NCBI GenBank assembly: GCA_035578905.1
Contig: JAQJVL010000001.1
Location: 1,338,501-1,402,500, forward strand
Length of the DNA: 64,000 bases
Reading direction: 5' to 3'
Source: Stictocephala bisonia
Lineage: Eukaryota > Arthropoda > Insecta > Hemiptera > Membracidae
Within the stretch, counting starts at the first letter, position 1, and each line of letters opens with the position of its first letter. The notes below the pieces were generated by a model. The model saw only the letters and a program-made list of their open reading frames with translations. It was not told the DNA's origin and did no database searches. The position numbers were made by a program, and so were the translations under genes. This document shows, one piece after another, positions 43,513-57,370 of this stretch.

Positions 43513-43803
43513 ACTGGTCGGTAGCGTAGTTGGTGCAATCCCAGATTCATGAGCTAAAGTTTCTCAGTTCGATCCCAATCAGAGTCATAATACATTTTGA
43601 GAAGGATCAGCTGATAACTACCGGCTGTTCATTTGTCATTAGGCTATTAATTAATGACACTTTCTAAGGAATAGTCGGCCTTAGTTTGTAACAATGACTA
43701 AATTCGCTCATCTACATTCATCACACTCATTCGAAATCTATATTCGCCCATATCTTGACGATCGGCGTCTTATAAATAAATGAAAAATAAATGAACAAAA
43801 AAA
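43513..43803 (+). repeat. tRNA-derived SINE with clear A and B boxes
   Basis: A box TAGCGTAGTTGG (43522-43533) and B box GTTCGATCCC (43567-43576) lie at tRNA spacing. The body runs to an A/T-rich tail (ATAAATGAAAAATAAATGAAC). RNA polymerase III promoter is intact by sequence. Confidence 0.7.
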
Positions 43804-44544
43804 TTTTACATGCAGACTAAACAGTTTACAATACAATCCTATCGCTTAGTCTACATGGGATGCAAATAAATTAAAACTACATAACAATTAAATTTTTTTT
43901 TAAATTGTAATCTTACATGCAGTATGCCCTAACATTAAATAATAGTAGTATGAATTAAATTAACATGTTAATATTATTCATTATTATTACAGCATTATCT
44001 TTGCTTAGTGATGTTATTTAAAATCTTATATAAAGCATGAAAATATACTTAAAAAAAAACTTAAAACAAATATCCCAATGGTCTTAAAATCTGAATGGTG
44101 ATATAACCCAATGGTAATATAAAAAAATTGAAAATTTTCAAACAAATAAAATTGTTATTTTTTTTGTTTTTGTACTTGTTACCAAATAACATAAACAAAC
44201 TAAATAAGCTTAAAATATTCACTTAAAACAAGTGAAATATGAAGGCGTTTGCTTTGCTATAAATTTATATATATAAAAACAAAACATATAAACGTAAATA
44301 TTTACAACTATCTATGAAACTTGTTACATTATGCCTCTAAGTGTTGTAATGACATAATTCTTTTACAAAAAACAGCGCTCTATATGCCATTTGTTGTAAA
44401 TTATATATTTTAAAAATTTGTTTGTGTTACATATGTATTATTAATTTTTTTAATATAATTTGTTATTATGACAAAATGAATGCCTTCATAATCCACCTCA
44501 TTACATGTCTGTTCCACGGTCTGCCCCAGGGTTCACGATGTGGG

Positions 44545-44870
44545 AAGCGGACTGTATACTTTGTTTTATTTGTTGTTGAACTAGCCTAACTCGTTCTTTT
44601 ATTTGTTGATGAGCTAGCCTAACTCGTTCTTTTATTTGATGTTGAATTAGCCTAACTCGTTATTTTATTTGTTGTTGAACTAGCCTAACTCGTTGTTTTA
44701 TTTGTTGTTGAATTAGCTTAACTCGTTGTTTTATTTGTTGTTGAATTAGCCTAACTCGTTGTTTTATTTGTTGTTGAACTAGCCTAACTTGTTGTTTTAT
44801 TTGTTGTTGAACTAGCCTAACTTGTTGTTTTATTTGTTGTTGAACTAGCCTAATTCGTTGTTTCATTCGA
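44545..44870. repeat. 33-bp tandem repeat, about nine units
   Basis: Units TTTATTTGTTGTTGAACTAG followed by CCTAACTCGTTGT, nearly uninterrupted. The minus strand reads as an 11-residue repeat (QRVRLVQQQIK) only because 33 is divisible by three. Confidence 0.85.
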
Positions 44871-47604
44871 TAGTTCAGTATTTTTGATGCTTTGCGTATT
44901 GCTTAAAATTAAATATTGGTGAAGCTTCTCAAATTAGTTATTCTGAAAAGTTTTTTCTGGATTGTGTTTATTATTGTACGTTGTTATTCAATTCAATACA
45001 TTAATATAACGTGGAATGAGTTCTATACTGCTTGCAATTTGAATGGTTTAGCGGGCATTTATGGAGTCTTTGTAATAACAAATCGAAACAAAGAATATGC
45101 CTGATTAATTTATACAATCAAACATGAGTATATATTTACATTAATGTAACATATTTTAATGCAAACTCACAATATTTTACACATCTTATAAGGACATTTA
45201 CAGTAAAATAATGAATGAAAATTTTAAACTATTAAGATTAATCACATGTTCATTTTGTCATGATATGGCAGTAGACCAAATGTATGTCATTAAGACTCAT
45301 GAATATATGTAACCAACTGGATATAGAGACATTATAATTAATTGATCATTATTATAGCATATATGTCAGTATGGTAATTACAGAGGACATCTACACTGAA
45401 TCTTTGTTAAGAATCATATAAGACATATTTTATACCATATTTCATAAAATACATATATTTATTAAGTCAATATTTGTTTATATTTTATGACTTATGACAG
45501 CTAAAACTGATCATAAAAACTATTGAGATAATACTAGCACAAAAATATCAGAAACATCACATGTCTTAAGTATGTACTGATATCTTATTGTATGTAACAG
45601 CAAAAATGTGTGAGGCATTTTTGTAAACTAGAAGGTCGATTTAATTGTATGAATTTGTATGCAAACATTCCAAATGAGATGGGATTTAAACACAGAAAGC
45701 ATTTAATATTATTCTACTCACTCCAAATTTACCAAAACAAACCATCATACATTTGTTTGCAACCACTCAAAACGGAATTTTAAATCAAAAAGCAATTTTA
45801 AACACGAGAACAATATTAATTACTCTACCCAACCCATAAATTATCAAAAAAGCTATCATGAATTCTTCGTAAGCATTCAACATGGAGTTTTTAAACAAAA
45901 AGATCGTTTAAGACATAAACAATAAAAATTAATCTACTCAACCCATAGTTTATCAATACGAGACATTATAAATTCTTTCGCAGGCATTTAAATGAGACGG
46001 AATTTTAAACACATAAAAGCAATACAAATTTTTGAAATAAACCCAACATTTCCCAAAACAATTTTCTTGTAAAAAGAGTGTAAAAGCTATAAAATAACCA
46101 TAAAATAAAAATGTGAAACAAGTCATTAATTGTATGTTTAATTAATTGAAAAAAATATCTTAATATGACATAGTTAAAAGAAATAATATCTGGATTGTAT
46201 ATGACTTAGGTCGTGACGTTGAACAAAATAGTAAATAACCCATGGTGAGTGATTTTATAAAATCACGTTTATTATTCCCAGATGGCGATTAAAGGAATTT
46301 GCGAGGACATTTACAGCCTCAAATCTTATTTGACGTATTCGTAAACAAACTGACATAAAACCTGTTTCTCATGGAACAGTATTTAGTTGATATTATTTCG
46401 TGATCTCCAGAAATATTGAGAATATTTAGGTAACCAATTATAGTGAAAGTCTTTGACACAATTGACAATCAAGGTAATGAGATCCAATATATGGAACACA
46501 TGGGCCAGTGTATTACTCGTGCCTCCCCCCTCCTGCAATCCTCGCATTGCTGCAAGCCTGTTGCATTCCCACACCATGGATGTACAGCGTTAATTAATGC
46601 ACAAGCAACCTCTATTAATGTAGACCGGTGATTATTCTTGGCATGTTTCATCCCAATTTACCACACTTCCAAATTAACTTCTCATTTTAGGGAACACAAC
46701 ACAACATTATTTGTATGTAATACAAAACACGTTGTGTGAGTGGACACATAATAGGAGCAAGTGAGACTAGTCGAGTAAATTTGTTTCACTGAATTTAAAC
46801 AAATTGTTGTGATTTGTGATTCGATTTATTTTGTTATAGTAAGGTACAATAATTACTTTGTGTTACAATCGTCGAACTTAAAAAAAAAAAAAAAAAAACT
46901 ACTTATCTTACAAATCGAGACATAAAACCGTTTTCTATTTACACAGTAGCCATTCATTCATCCCATTATTTACACATACACACACAAATTCTCATGCATA
47001 CAATTACTCAATATTAAGGGTGTTCATTGGGGAGCCTAGTTTAGCGCTCTAAGGAATTTCTTTCTAGATTTTATCACAACTGCCACTAAGAGCAATGTAT
47101 TCCCCCCTCTCACGGCTTCATAGTCCTCACCAGCCTCACCCCGCAAATTCAACAGATGGGTATAACTCCCTCATTTATATTAAACTCTAGCAATTATTTT
47201 TGTACTTATTATTAATCTATTTTTAGCCAAATAAGACATTTAAATATCAACTCAAAATTCAAACAAATATAATTTATAAAAAATAATTGGTAACATTAAA
47301 AAATATAAAAAAATATAAGTGTTGCCTTTTTTTAGATTTAATATATGCTAAGTTGATTAGTACCTTTTGTCCACTATATTCTCATAGTGACAATAAATTA
47401 TATCACAGGATTTCTTCATGAGTTATGCACCAAAAAGGCCAAATTAGTCACTTTGGGCAGCCACATCTCCCCAAAGAATGTTTTTAGAATGTTGTCCCGT
47501 AGCAAATTTTTTGCTTACATGGATACTAACAATTTTATTAAAAACAATTACAAAAATAATTTTCGATCGAACATCCTTTGTCAGCAGTATGTTGAAGATA
47601 ATTT
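44871..47604. other. AT-rich non-coding stretch
   Basis: No gene recognised. A poly(A) run lies at 46880-46898, and a GC-richer patch at about 46490-46640 has no recognised family. Confidence 0.5.
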
Positions 47605-47922
47605 TTATTCCCAGCGGCTGTCCGCGAATTCGTCCACTGAGTAAAACACCTTGATAAGAAAGAATTTCATAAGTTGAAATTTAAATGTCTTTTGATCCAA
47701 CAATTTTATATTTTCAGGGAGCCTATTCAACAACTTAATTCTAACCTGAACCGGTAGGCCCTCAAAAGCAGTCGTTCTGTGTTTGTCCGTGCAATATTCG
47801 TACAAACATCTAGTCACATATCGATGGACGTCCCTACCCTGAATCAGGTTACACTTGAAACGAAAGTATTGGGCCACTTCTAACATATATAGGCAAAGAA
47901 GAGTCAGTATATAGATCTTCAT
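47605..47922 (-). pseudogene. LINE fragment, C-terminal end of RT protein (family A)
   Basis: 105 residues open: the QYFRFKCNLIQGRDVHRYVT segment and PVQVRIKLLNRLPENIK correspond to the far C-terminus of Jockey/CR1-like ORF2, and match the 55915-56148 piece (RGRNVHQYV). It is 5' truncated. Confidence 0.6.
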
Positions 47923-50726
47923 AAAAGCATCTCCTCTACACTACTCTCTGAAACATAATTTTGAGATGAAAATAAAGAGTGCAAACTTATAACATATTGT
48001 TTCAGCTTTTCCCCTGCTGGCCAATTCACATGTTCGTGAATTATGAAAAATACGTTCGTTAATAATTTTAGTACCTGAAATAACAAGGATACTGGAGTTA
48101 CACAGCATCTCAAAATTAGTAACATCAATTTTTCAGCCATGAAGCAAAAGTCTAACTGTAAGATCTGGAGTATTTACTGCCATCACTGATTACTCACTAT
48201 TTTAAAAGTCATTTATGATCATTTATAGTTCAAGAATTAAACACTTTCTTATGAATTTTATTTTACTGACAAATATAAATAGCTTTTTCAAAGAAACTTC
48301 ATAGTTTTTAAATATGAAGATCGATATTTTATTAACATAATTTAAGTCGAAATTTTTCATCGATACTACTTTTAATCAGTGGGTGGTTACATCTGAGTTC
48401 TAGAATGTTATTCACACGACTTTTTGTGTGAAATTTTGATCTTTTTCTCTATCAAGTTTATACAATTATTTTTCTTTTGACATCCACCCACAGCTATATA
48501 TTTTTAATTTTTCCTAATTTCATCTAAGATTATTTTACTTTATGTTATGTCTTAACGCTACTAATAACAATTGTTTAACACTAATTAAATACGTATTTAT
48601 TATGTCCCAGAAGTCTATATTTGATCTAGATAAAGATTCATCTCCTTGTATAGCCTCTTTCACTTTCGATAAATGGCCTGCAACTGATAGTATAAAGAAA
48701 TAAAATTGATCAGTATCTACTTTTTTCACACGTTTTAAAAAAAATATAAAAATGATATTTATTTTAGGAAAAAAGTTAGGACCGTGGTGCTCAAATTCTT
48801 CAGTTTCATACGTAAGTAAAAGTTTTTCAAGCATTTTATCCACGACATCGTAATGTTCATGTTTGTCTCGTGTATTGAATGATAGTTAGTTAACAATCTT
48901 CTCGCTAAAATAATCTTCAAAAGACAACGAGTGCTTTGGCCCAAGAGATGATGACGTTAATTTTGAAATATTTAATTGTTGCTTTTGTAGTGTGATGATT
49001 CAAAAATCATTTTTAGGGAAATACTTACGATCGTGCGTGATGATTTTATGTTATAAAGAGTTTAATATTCGATATAGAACATTTTTAATATTTTAAAGGA
49101 ATTCAACTCACTTTCATTAAAAGGGAGAGTGTGAAGGTTGAACTGTGAGGGTACTTTAAGGGTTGTTGTTATATTCCCTACGTGCTTTGTGGACGAGGTG
49201 GACCACTTCTCCCCCACTGCCACCCGAACCCTCTTTCATGGGATAGGTAAAGTGAGAGTGCTTTAATATCACTAATGGGCCCTTCAGTGGTCCCAACTTT
49301 CACACAAATCAAACTCTCACAACTGTTACTGAATTGAAAATAAATAAACATAAACAAATTATGTTAAAAGAGTGGTTACTGTTTCTAGTATAAAAACGAT
49401 TACATTATTTAATATTTAGAATGGTAATTTTATATTTATGACAAATTGTAGAAAAATATAGGAATACCAAATGGAATGATCACTACAATATCAAAACTAT
49501 GTGAATAAGAAGTGTTATATTCAAAATATTTTAAAATTAATGGTACAATGATGAATCGATATCTACCTAAATCATACCAAATACGAGCAAAATTATCGAA
49601 AAATTACACCATTAACTAAATATAATCCAGACAATATCACTATGACTGATGCCATATGTCTAAACAAAACAGTGATGTTGTACAGCCCTCTCTAGTTATT
49701 ATTAAATCCCTAGTGCATATTTCTAAACAATAGACCGTAAAGAAGAAAACTCAACCTCTAACATTAAATTTGCTCAAAAAAGAACGTAAGTTTCGTCATC
49801 ATATAGAATATATAGAGTTGGATATTGTTTTCAAATGTTACAGTTTACAGATGAAGTTCATTTTCCAGTTGAGACAATCATATTTCAATAGTAATTAACA
49901 GTGAACCGATCCCCAGACTTGTAAATAACTTTTTTGTGGTATTTTAAATAACCTGATATAATAATATGTTTCTTTATAACTTAAACTTAAGCATAATTGT
50001 TTATAAAAGTAATTTAGGATAAATATCGATTTTAATAATTCAATAAATATATGGACACTTAAAAAAACAGAGGTCGCAATAGTATGACCGCAAAAACGCC
50101 TCAGTGGCAGTTATAAATAGATTACAAATAATATACATCGTATTAGAATAACAAATGTTAACTCCTCTACTGCATTTTACTGTAAAAAAACTTTCAATTG
50201 GACATAGTTAGTTATTATTAGTTTAATTTCCTGGAAATATTTCGGTAAATTGAAATACGTTGAAAGGACATTAGAATCTAAAACACGCTTCTTGGAACTG
50301 CAAAATGTCCTTATCCTCCACAGCAAATGTTATTGTAAATAACATTTTTATTTTTCCCACTCAAATACATCCAATGCTTTTCTACAAAGTAAGCTTTGTG
50401 GTTTCATATTTACTTGTAAAATAAACACATAGTAATAATCACCATTATGACTTAATTTACCTTAAGTTGAAACTTTAAATCAAACCAGTTGAATAATAAA
50501 CTCCTCAGATATAAAAAAAATCACGGCCGAGTCAATATTATGACCTGTACTAACCATAAGAGGTTGCCTAATAAAACTAAGTAACAACAAAATCGGAAGT
50601 AAAATTAATGCCAAGTTAACGACTGATTTATACATTTTATGGTGTTTTTGCGAATAGTAATTCAATGAGCATTATTAATTCAATTCAAAAACAGTTGAAA
50701 TATCATATTTATTAGGACTTATTTAA
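47923..50726. other. AT-rich non-coding stretch with a GC-richer patch at 49120-49320
   Basis: The patch at 49120-49320 (GAGGTGGACCACTTCTC dyad) may be a mobile-element fragment. Nothing else was recognised. Confidence 0.45.
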
Positions 50727-51605
50727 TGAGGGTTTCCAATATAAGCTGCTACATGAAAATCCTGACAAACTTCATGAAACGGTTATATAGGTAAAAATAA
50801 ATAGGCAATCAAGTGTAAAGTTTTTTGTCCAAAAACCGCTCTGTTTGCCATATGGCCATTTTGTATTTTCACAAAAGAATTGTTATCTCCAAGTTGGCTT
50901 AGCCAATCTTCATAAAATTCTCTATGCAATGCTAAGATGTTAGGGACCTGTTCTAGGAGATAAAAATAACTTAATCCAAATGTAAATTTAAAATAGTGGC
51001 GATTAATTTTTTTTAGTTAAATAGCGGGTAAACTGCAAAAAATACAAAATAATTAATAATTACAGGTTCATTTAGAGAATTTTATTAACAATCAGTATAA
51101 AAACAGTAATAAACGGACGAAAAATAACCGAGACACATTAAAACCTTTCAATAAGTAATAACACAAAAAGGGCGTTAACAAATGAGAAAACATGCTGTCT
51201 TGTTGCCTCTCAGTATAATTTTCACTGTGTCTCATTTATTGTTTGTCCAATTCTAATGTTTTCCATGCTGACATAAAGATAGTAATACTGTGTAAAAAAG
51301 CCATGTTCTTAGTAATCTTTTTATTGCTTGCCATTTCCCCACAATTTTCGTTTAAAAAACAAAAATAGCCGCCATTTTGAAATTTAAAATTGGATTAAAT
51401 GTATTTTTTTACAGAATAGACCTTTATTACTTTAAGTTCCACAAAGAACTACAGTTAAACTAGCTTGCAGATAAAAATTCTTTTGTGAAAAAAAAACAAA
51501 AAACAAAATGGCGTATTTGGCATACAAATTATTATTGATTTTTTATTGTTTTGACCTATATAACCATTTCCGCAGTATGTCAGGGTTGCCTTGAAACACC
51601 CTGTG
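50727..51605. mobile_element. Foldback / long-TIR element of about 880 bp
   Basis: Arms 50727-51030 and 51300-51605 are imperfect inverted copies (GGTTATATAGGT / ACCTATATAACC; CACAAAAGAATTGTTATCT / inverse; CTTAATCCAAATGTAAATTT / inverse). The right end CACCCTGTGTA resembles many insect Tc1/mariner MITE ends. No transposase frame. Confidence 0.7.
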
Positions 51606-52884
51606 TATACACATATATACTTCATGTATAAATGTGAAAATCAAGGTTTGCTGCTGGGATAGTGGTGCAAAAAACCACATCACAGATCAGAATGGTTGTC
51701 AATTATCTATGAATCGTCTATTAAAAAACAACATTTTTAATGTATTTTAATGCTTAATACTCCATGATTAGCAGAGATGATTTAAGGACAAGCTTAGAAC
51801 ATAACATAATGAAAATGCTTTCATTTCCTGAAACCACACTAAAAAAAATCTATATTCCGAAATAACAAAGAACACCGCTTATTAAAAGGAAAATGTTTGA
51901 GAACACATGATTTTAAAATATCAGTAGGACAGGATTAGTTGAAAATTCAGGATATTGCCGGACTGCTTTTTTGAAAATAGGTCTGTTAGTTAAATAGGAC
52001 ATACAATGATATTTTTTGTTTATGAGTTGGTCTTTATAGCAAATTAACACTAACAGAAGATTGTTTAATTACTTGGGATAGTGCTTACAAACAAATTAAA
52101 CCAGATAAAATATAAAAACAACAACCTAAAACTAAGGTGCTTAATATGGAATCTCATTCCATATTTAAAAATGTCACATGAAAATCACTTTCCTAGAACA
52201 CAGAATTAAATCACCAACAATATGGGTAAATTCTGAACCACCCTATTCAGTATAATTGCATCGTTGATACTTTTTTTAAACCTGAAAATATTGGAAAACA
52301 ATTTAAGACAAAATTTATTTAATTTTAAACTATCATAATGATAACAAAATAAAACAGGACGTAAAAAATTTATTTGAAAGTAGATAAATTACTAACAATT
52401 GACAAGTTTATTCATTTTGAGAGACAACTACATCTATGATAAATCGTGTATGTTTTTTAAACATATCCAGAAATGTTTCATACAATCATGTTTAAAACTA
52501 ACATTTTATAAAAGTATTAAATTTTTAGAATTTAATTTGAATACATGCTGATGCAGGATAAAATAATGTAAAGTTAAACGCTTAATAAACATTGTGAGGT
52601 AGGAGCAAATATATAAAAGTATAAACCTAAAACACAAATAACAATATCAACAGCATGCACATGTGGTATACAATCATGTAATCTTATTTTAAATGAACAA
52701 CTGTTACAGCAATACAATAAGACAATAACAAACTTTATTCCAAAAATAATAATAAAAAATAAAAAATGTTTTTGATAAATTGTCATTAAAAAATAATTAA
52801 CTCAAAATAATTGCTTACCTGATTACATATGACGTTCTTGAAGAGCAAGTAAGCACTATAGTGTTATAGGGTATATAAACAGTA
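51606..52884. other. AT-rich non-coding stretch
   Basis: No gene or repeat recognised. Confidence 0.55.
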
Positions 52885-53030
52885 CGTATATGGGTGGGCG
52901 GTTGGGTTAGTAACACTGTACGTATATGGGTGGGTGGGTGGGTCAGTACCACTGTATGTATGTGGGGGGTGGGGGGTCAGTAACACTGAACGTATATGGG
53001 TGGGTGAGTGGGTTAGTACCACCGTGCGTG
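52885..53030 (+). repeat. Minisatellite, GTACGTATATGGGTGGGTGG family
   Basis: Four units of about 40-46 bp with TAGTA(A/C)CACTGTACGTATATGG; same family as 30283, 35738 and 54896. Confidence 0.8.
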
Positions 53031-54294
53031 TATACTAATTTTCTCTTAAGTCACTGTCAATACTGTTTCATCCCCTAATGAATGATCATAAAGAATGATC
53101 CTAATGTCAAATGATCATAAGGGTCTAATACTCCCTGAAGAAATCCACGGTCGCAGATAATTGGTTGTCTATTGAGGACTAGTAATGGCATGAGAGACAC
53201 TAGCCTATAGTTTGCAGTATTTGACCTGTCCCCTTTTCTGAAAATAAGATACCTGTTAATTTTTTAATAATTAATTAAATATTTCATCAGTAGAATACAA
53301 ATAAAAAACCACAGGAAGTGGATAGGGAGTAAAATCGTTCACTTTATTAACAATATAATTAGACAATTCATAACAGTCAGTCGAAATAGAATTATTTACT
53401 TTTAATGTATCACATTTTAAAATAGCTAATTATTGTTAAATTAAGGATTGTTATTTCAGTATGCCTTTGTTTGTTTAACTGTTGTGAGAGAATATCAACT
53501 ATTAAATCGAGAACTAAATAAAGACAAATATTTTTCAAAGATAATTTCATCCAAAATAACATTTAATAATAAGCTAGCTTTATCAATAGTAGACTCGTAA
53601 CTTCTATTACATTCATTTCTTATAACTATATAAAAAATGTCATTCCATTCACCTTGAGATAGGCATATTTTATGTGTAAATTTATTAATGTTAGCGTTTG
53701 AGAACATCTTTAGTTTATGTGTAAATTTAATTATGTTAGCGTTTGAGAACATCTTTCTCTGTTAGTTCACTCAGGCTGGCGTTGTTTACCACCATTCCCC
53801 TCGTCCATCAGTAACCGGAACCATGGTAAAATATTTTAAACCATGGTTAATCAACTGATTTGCTTTCCTTGATCACATCGAATTCTGTATTAATGTCATC
53901 ATAAATAACAACAGGGAAAAAATACGTTTAGGCTGGCTAAAATTCACCAATAACTTCTCCAGCGCTTCCAAATTTACAACTTCATTTCAGTAAAGAGTTG
54001 GGTATTATACTATACTAGCTAGAACCCATTATTTATGTTCTTTTAAAATCAATGTACAATAAGAATTTAAGACCATGACCTCAAAATCACCTGCTAACCT
54101 TAAACTTTTCGAAGTCATAAGCTTAATCGTGTTGTCATTAACCCAGTGCTAAGACAAGCAAATACAATCACAACTTTCTTATAACAAGATCTTCAATGAC
54201 GCAAAGTTTATCACTCAGTCACTGGATACTTAAATACAAGAAAGATATTAATCTTATATAATCTTAAAATTGTTATAACCTATTTTCCCTCTCT
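53031..54294. other. AT-rich non-coding stretch
   Basis: Contains a 40-bp near-duplicate at 53660-53760 (TTTATGTGTAAATTTA...GTTAGCGTTTGAGAACATCTTT twice). No gene. Confidence 0.5.
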
Positions 54295-54345
54295 TAATGA
54301 GCGCAATGAGTGACGATGTTGGCACGCGAAGTGTGCAGGGATGTA
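54295..54345. repeat. Dispersed repeat fragment, second copy of 20955-21030
   Basis: GAGTGACGATGTTGGCACGC then GAAGTGTGCAGGGATGT; diverged from the first copy. Confidence 0.45.
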
Positions 54346-54895
54346 CAAACCCTTGTAGCTGTTATAGATTTACTTTATTCTATTGTCAGTAAACATCAGG
54401 ACCGCCTACGCAATTACTCTTCATCCCTGCGCGGGTAACGACGCACTTCCAGGTATCTAGGCCAATCCAGTTTCTTCCAAGAACGACTAGAAGTTTTTGC
54501 GTGTAGGTGAAGTCAATTCCCTCCCAAATTGGCACACAGGTAGCAATTTGTGGCACTTCAGGTAAATTTATTCTTTGGAAGTAATTTACTATGTTATCAC
54601 TTCAAAAGAATTGACTGTCTCAATATTACTTTCACTGTTAGAATGTTTTATGATACTTTCATCCCTTTTAGTTTGCCTTAACTTTTTAGGTTGATGATAT
54701 TTTCTTATTAACACTCCTGCAGGATAATTACCTGACTTCACTCACTGTATCTAAACACACTTAAGCATGCCTTTTTTGAACGAGCTATACGAAGAATGCT
54801 TTGTTGTCAAATTTTCACGTTGTCTGACTAAATTGCAGAGGTATCAAATTGAAAATACAATACATTGGTAGGTAACTTCATGTACAGTAATAAGC

Positions 54896-54960
54896 AGCCC
54901 ACCCACCTCTACAGTGTTACTAACCCACCCACCCGCCTTTACACATACAGTGGTCACTGT
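54896..54960 (-). repeat. Minisatellite units, inverted orientation
   Basis: CAGCCCACCCACCTCTACAG and AACCCACCCACCCGCC: two units of the GGGTGGGT family on the minus strand. Confidence 0.65.
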
Positions 54961-55397
54961 AAAAAAAGATTTGGTAAGTTGGTAGTAACATTGAACCAAG
55001 CATATATTTTAATTACAGACTACTTATACATGTGAACTGTTACTGCAATCGTTTTAGTTGAAGTTTTCTTGTTATGTAACTCACTGTTACCCGTATGGAA
55101 AACTCTTCTACCACTCTTGTTAGTCGTTACCAACATAAATCCTAGATCATAATCACTTTTTATATTCACCTGAATGTTACAATGTACATCCACCAAACCA
55201 ATGATGACCATTAAGATAGACGCTACTCACTCCACCACCTTTCACCATTCTCCAGTGAGATTGGTCACGTAGGCCCATCAGCAGCTCAAGATCAGACCGG
55301 CTGTATTTGGACTAACAATTCGTTGCATTCACTGCCGAAGTCAAAAGACAACTACTCATTGCCATGTCATCCTTTACAATAGGCCTAAAATTTTCGT

Positions 55398-55401
<4 letters not shown>

Positions 55402-55433
<32 letters not shown>
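55402..55433. repeat. (TA)n microsatellite
   Basis: About 16 TA units. Confidence 0.95.
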
Positions 55434-55435
<2 letters not shown>

Positions 55436-55679
55436 AATATAATCTTTTAGGCTCTAAAATCTTACTATAACCTTTATTGCGTGGTTAAATAATTTAATTT
55501 AGAGTTTCATTATTTTTTTTAAATTTATTTTTAATTTTTTTTACTGCGTAGTAAAAATGTTTAACTTGTCATGAAATCGTTAATACATAAATTTTTAAAA
55601 TGTGTTAAAATTTTAAAACTTAACAACAAATGGCCATTTACCTCACATTCACATACATATTACAAACATTCGTAAAGAG

Positions 55680-57370
55680 ACAATTACACTGCTTTCCTGT
55701 CCTGCTTTTTAATCTTCCCAGCGACTCATCATGAATTTACCCACAGAATAGAAAGCTTTAGACATCAAAAGATGTCTAGGTCGAGTTTTGAATTGAGTTT
55801 GGTTGTTAATTGAAAATTCTTCAGGGTGCCTGTTGATTGGTCTGACAACAACCTGATGTGGCATGTGGTCTGGTAGTGCCAATTGCTGTGTTCGGAGGTT
55901 GTCCCTGCTTCTATTCAGACAACTTTATGAGTATAGGCAGGGACTAATATGTTACAAATAATCGTAGACGTAAAGTTGGTGGGCTGCCACTTGGAGTCGT
56001 GTCCGTAGTAAGGGTGGGCTCCCACAAGGAGTCGTGTCCGTAAATGTGGGTAGGCTGTTACGATGGATTTTTTGGGGACGTATTGGTGAACGTTCCTGCC
56101 ACGCATCAAGGAAGAACGTGATCTGTAGTATAGTATCACCTCATACATGTAAAGGCAAGGGTAAGTCAGTAATTTTAACTCCCTAAAAGAATTCCGGCAC
56201 GACTACCTATGGTTCAACTTAGCAATTATTCTGACAGCCTTTTTTCTAAGTTTAAAAAACCCTTTCTATTTTGCTTTTTGCACAACCTCCCCAAAGTCTT
56301 ACTACGTATTAAAGATGTGAATACACCATGCCATAGTAGGCCATGATTAAGACACTAGGGGAACAGAACTTTGCAATATTGCGCAACGCATATATGCCTG
56401 AAGCAACTTTACCACAATCGTGGTCAATATGATTGTCCCAAGTCAGTCCTCTTTCAAGGAATATTCCAAAGAATTTTGTGAAATTTACCACCTCCAAAAG
56501 AGTGTCATCATCAAATACATGGGGTTGAGATTGGAGCTCCTGCTGTCACAGACAATAAATCATTATGTTGGATTTAGTTTGATTTGATTTTAGATTCAGT
56601 TCACTAAAATGTGAAATGCAAGAACTCAGCTCTATAAAATCTGTTTTTCTAATTCTTTGGATGTTTTTCCTTTAAAACAGGATACAATCATCGGCATATT
56701 GATTCAGTTTTCCATCCTGTATCACTGTGCTCAATCTGCACACATAGATTAACAAAATAAGTGGTCCGAGGATAGATCCCTAGGGGACTCCATCAGCCAT
56801 TATATTTTTATTTGAATTTATATTTGAGATTTGTACACACTGGTGCCGATCTTTAGGATGCGAAGTGAGTCAACTGTGTGGTAAATCTCCAACTCCAGAT
56901 TTTTCTAAAGGGTGCAACAGTGTCTACTGGTGCTCACAATCAAATGCTTTGGTGAGGTCAAGAAAAATACTAAGCACTCGTTCTTTACTCTCCAAGCCAT
57001 CGACAACGGTGTCCAAAAGTTTATAGATTGCATCTATTGTGGATATTTCCTTTCTGAATCCAAATTGTTCTGGATTCAATAAATTATGACTCTCTATGAA
57101 GCTTGAAAGTCTATCATAGAAGATCCTTTCGTAAATCTTACTAAAGGCAGGAAGAATTGAAATAGGTCGATAATTGCTCGTGAGTGACGTCATCTATTTT
57201 GTTAATTGGAATAAACTTTGCTGTCTTCAAAAGTGACAGGAAACGTCCTGTTTTGAATGAAAAATCATTTGAACATATGTAGTCACCTCGGAAACATAAT
57301 ACCAACTTAGTCACCTCGCTTATTAGATTAGACGTATTACCTTGTACAACTAAGATAGTCTCTGACATAT
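55680..57370 (-). pseudogene. Decayed LINE, RT to C-terminus (family A)
   Basis: In order on the minus strand: TSLTSNYRPISILPAFSKI and LNPEQFGFRKEISTIDAIY, palm IFLDLTKAFDCEHQ, QYADDCILF (about 56692), an ASGIYALRNIAKFCSPSVL segment, and RGRNVHQYV. Frames shift between pieces. Same family as 19553, 22200 and 47605. Confidence 0.75.

Noticed and set aside
43513..43600. Functional tRNA gene
   Set aside because: A and B boxes are good but the acceptor and anticodon stems do not fold; it reads as a SINE head.
44660..44866. Repeat protein with QRVRLVQQQIK units
   Set aside because: Product of a 33-bp tandem DNA repeat; no other coding evidence.
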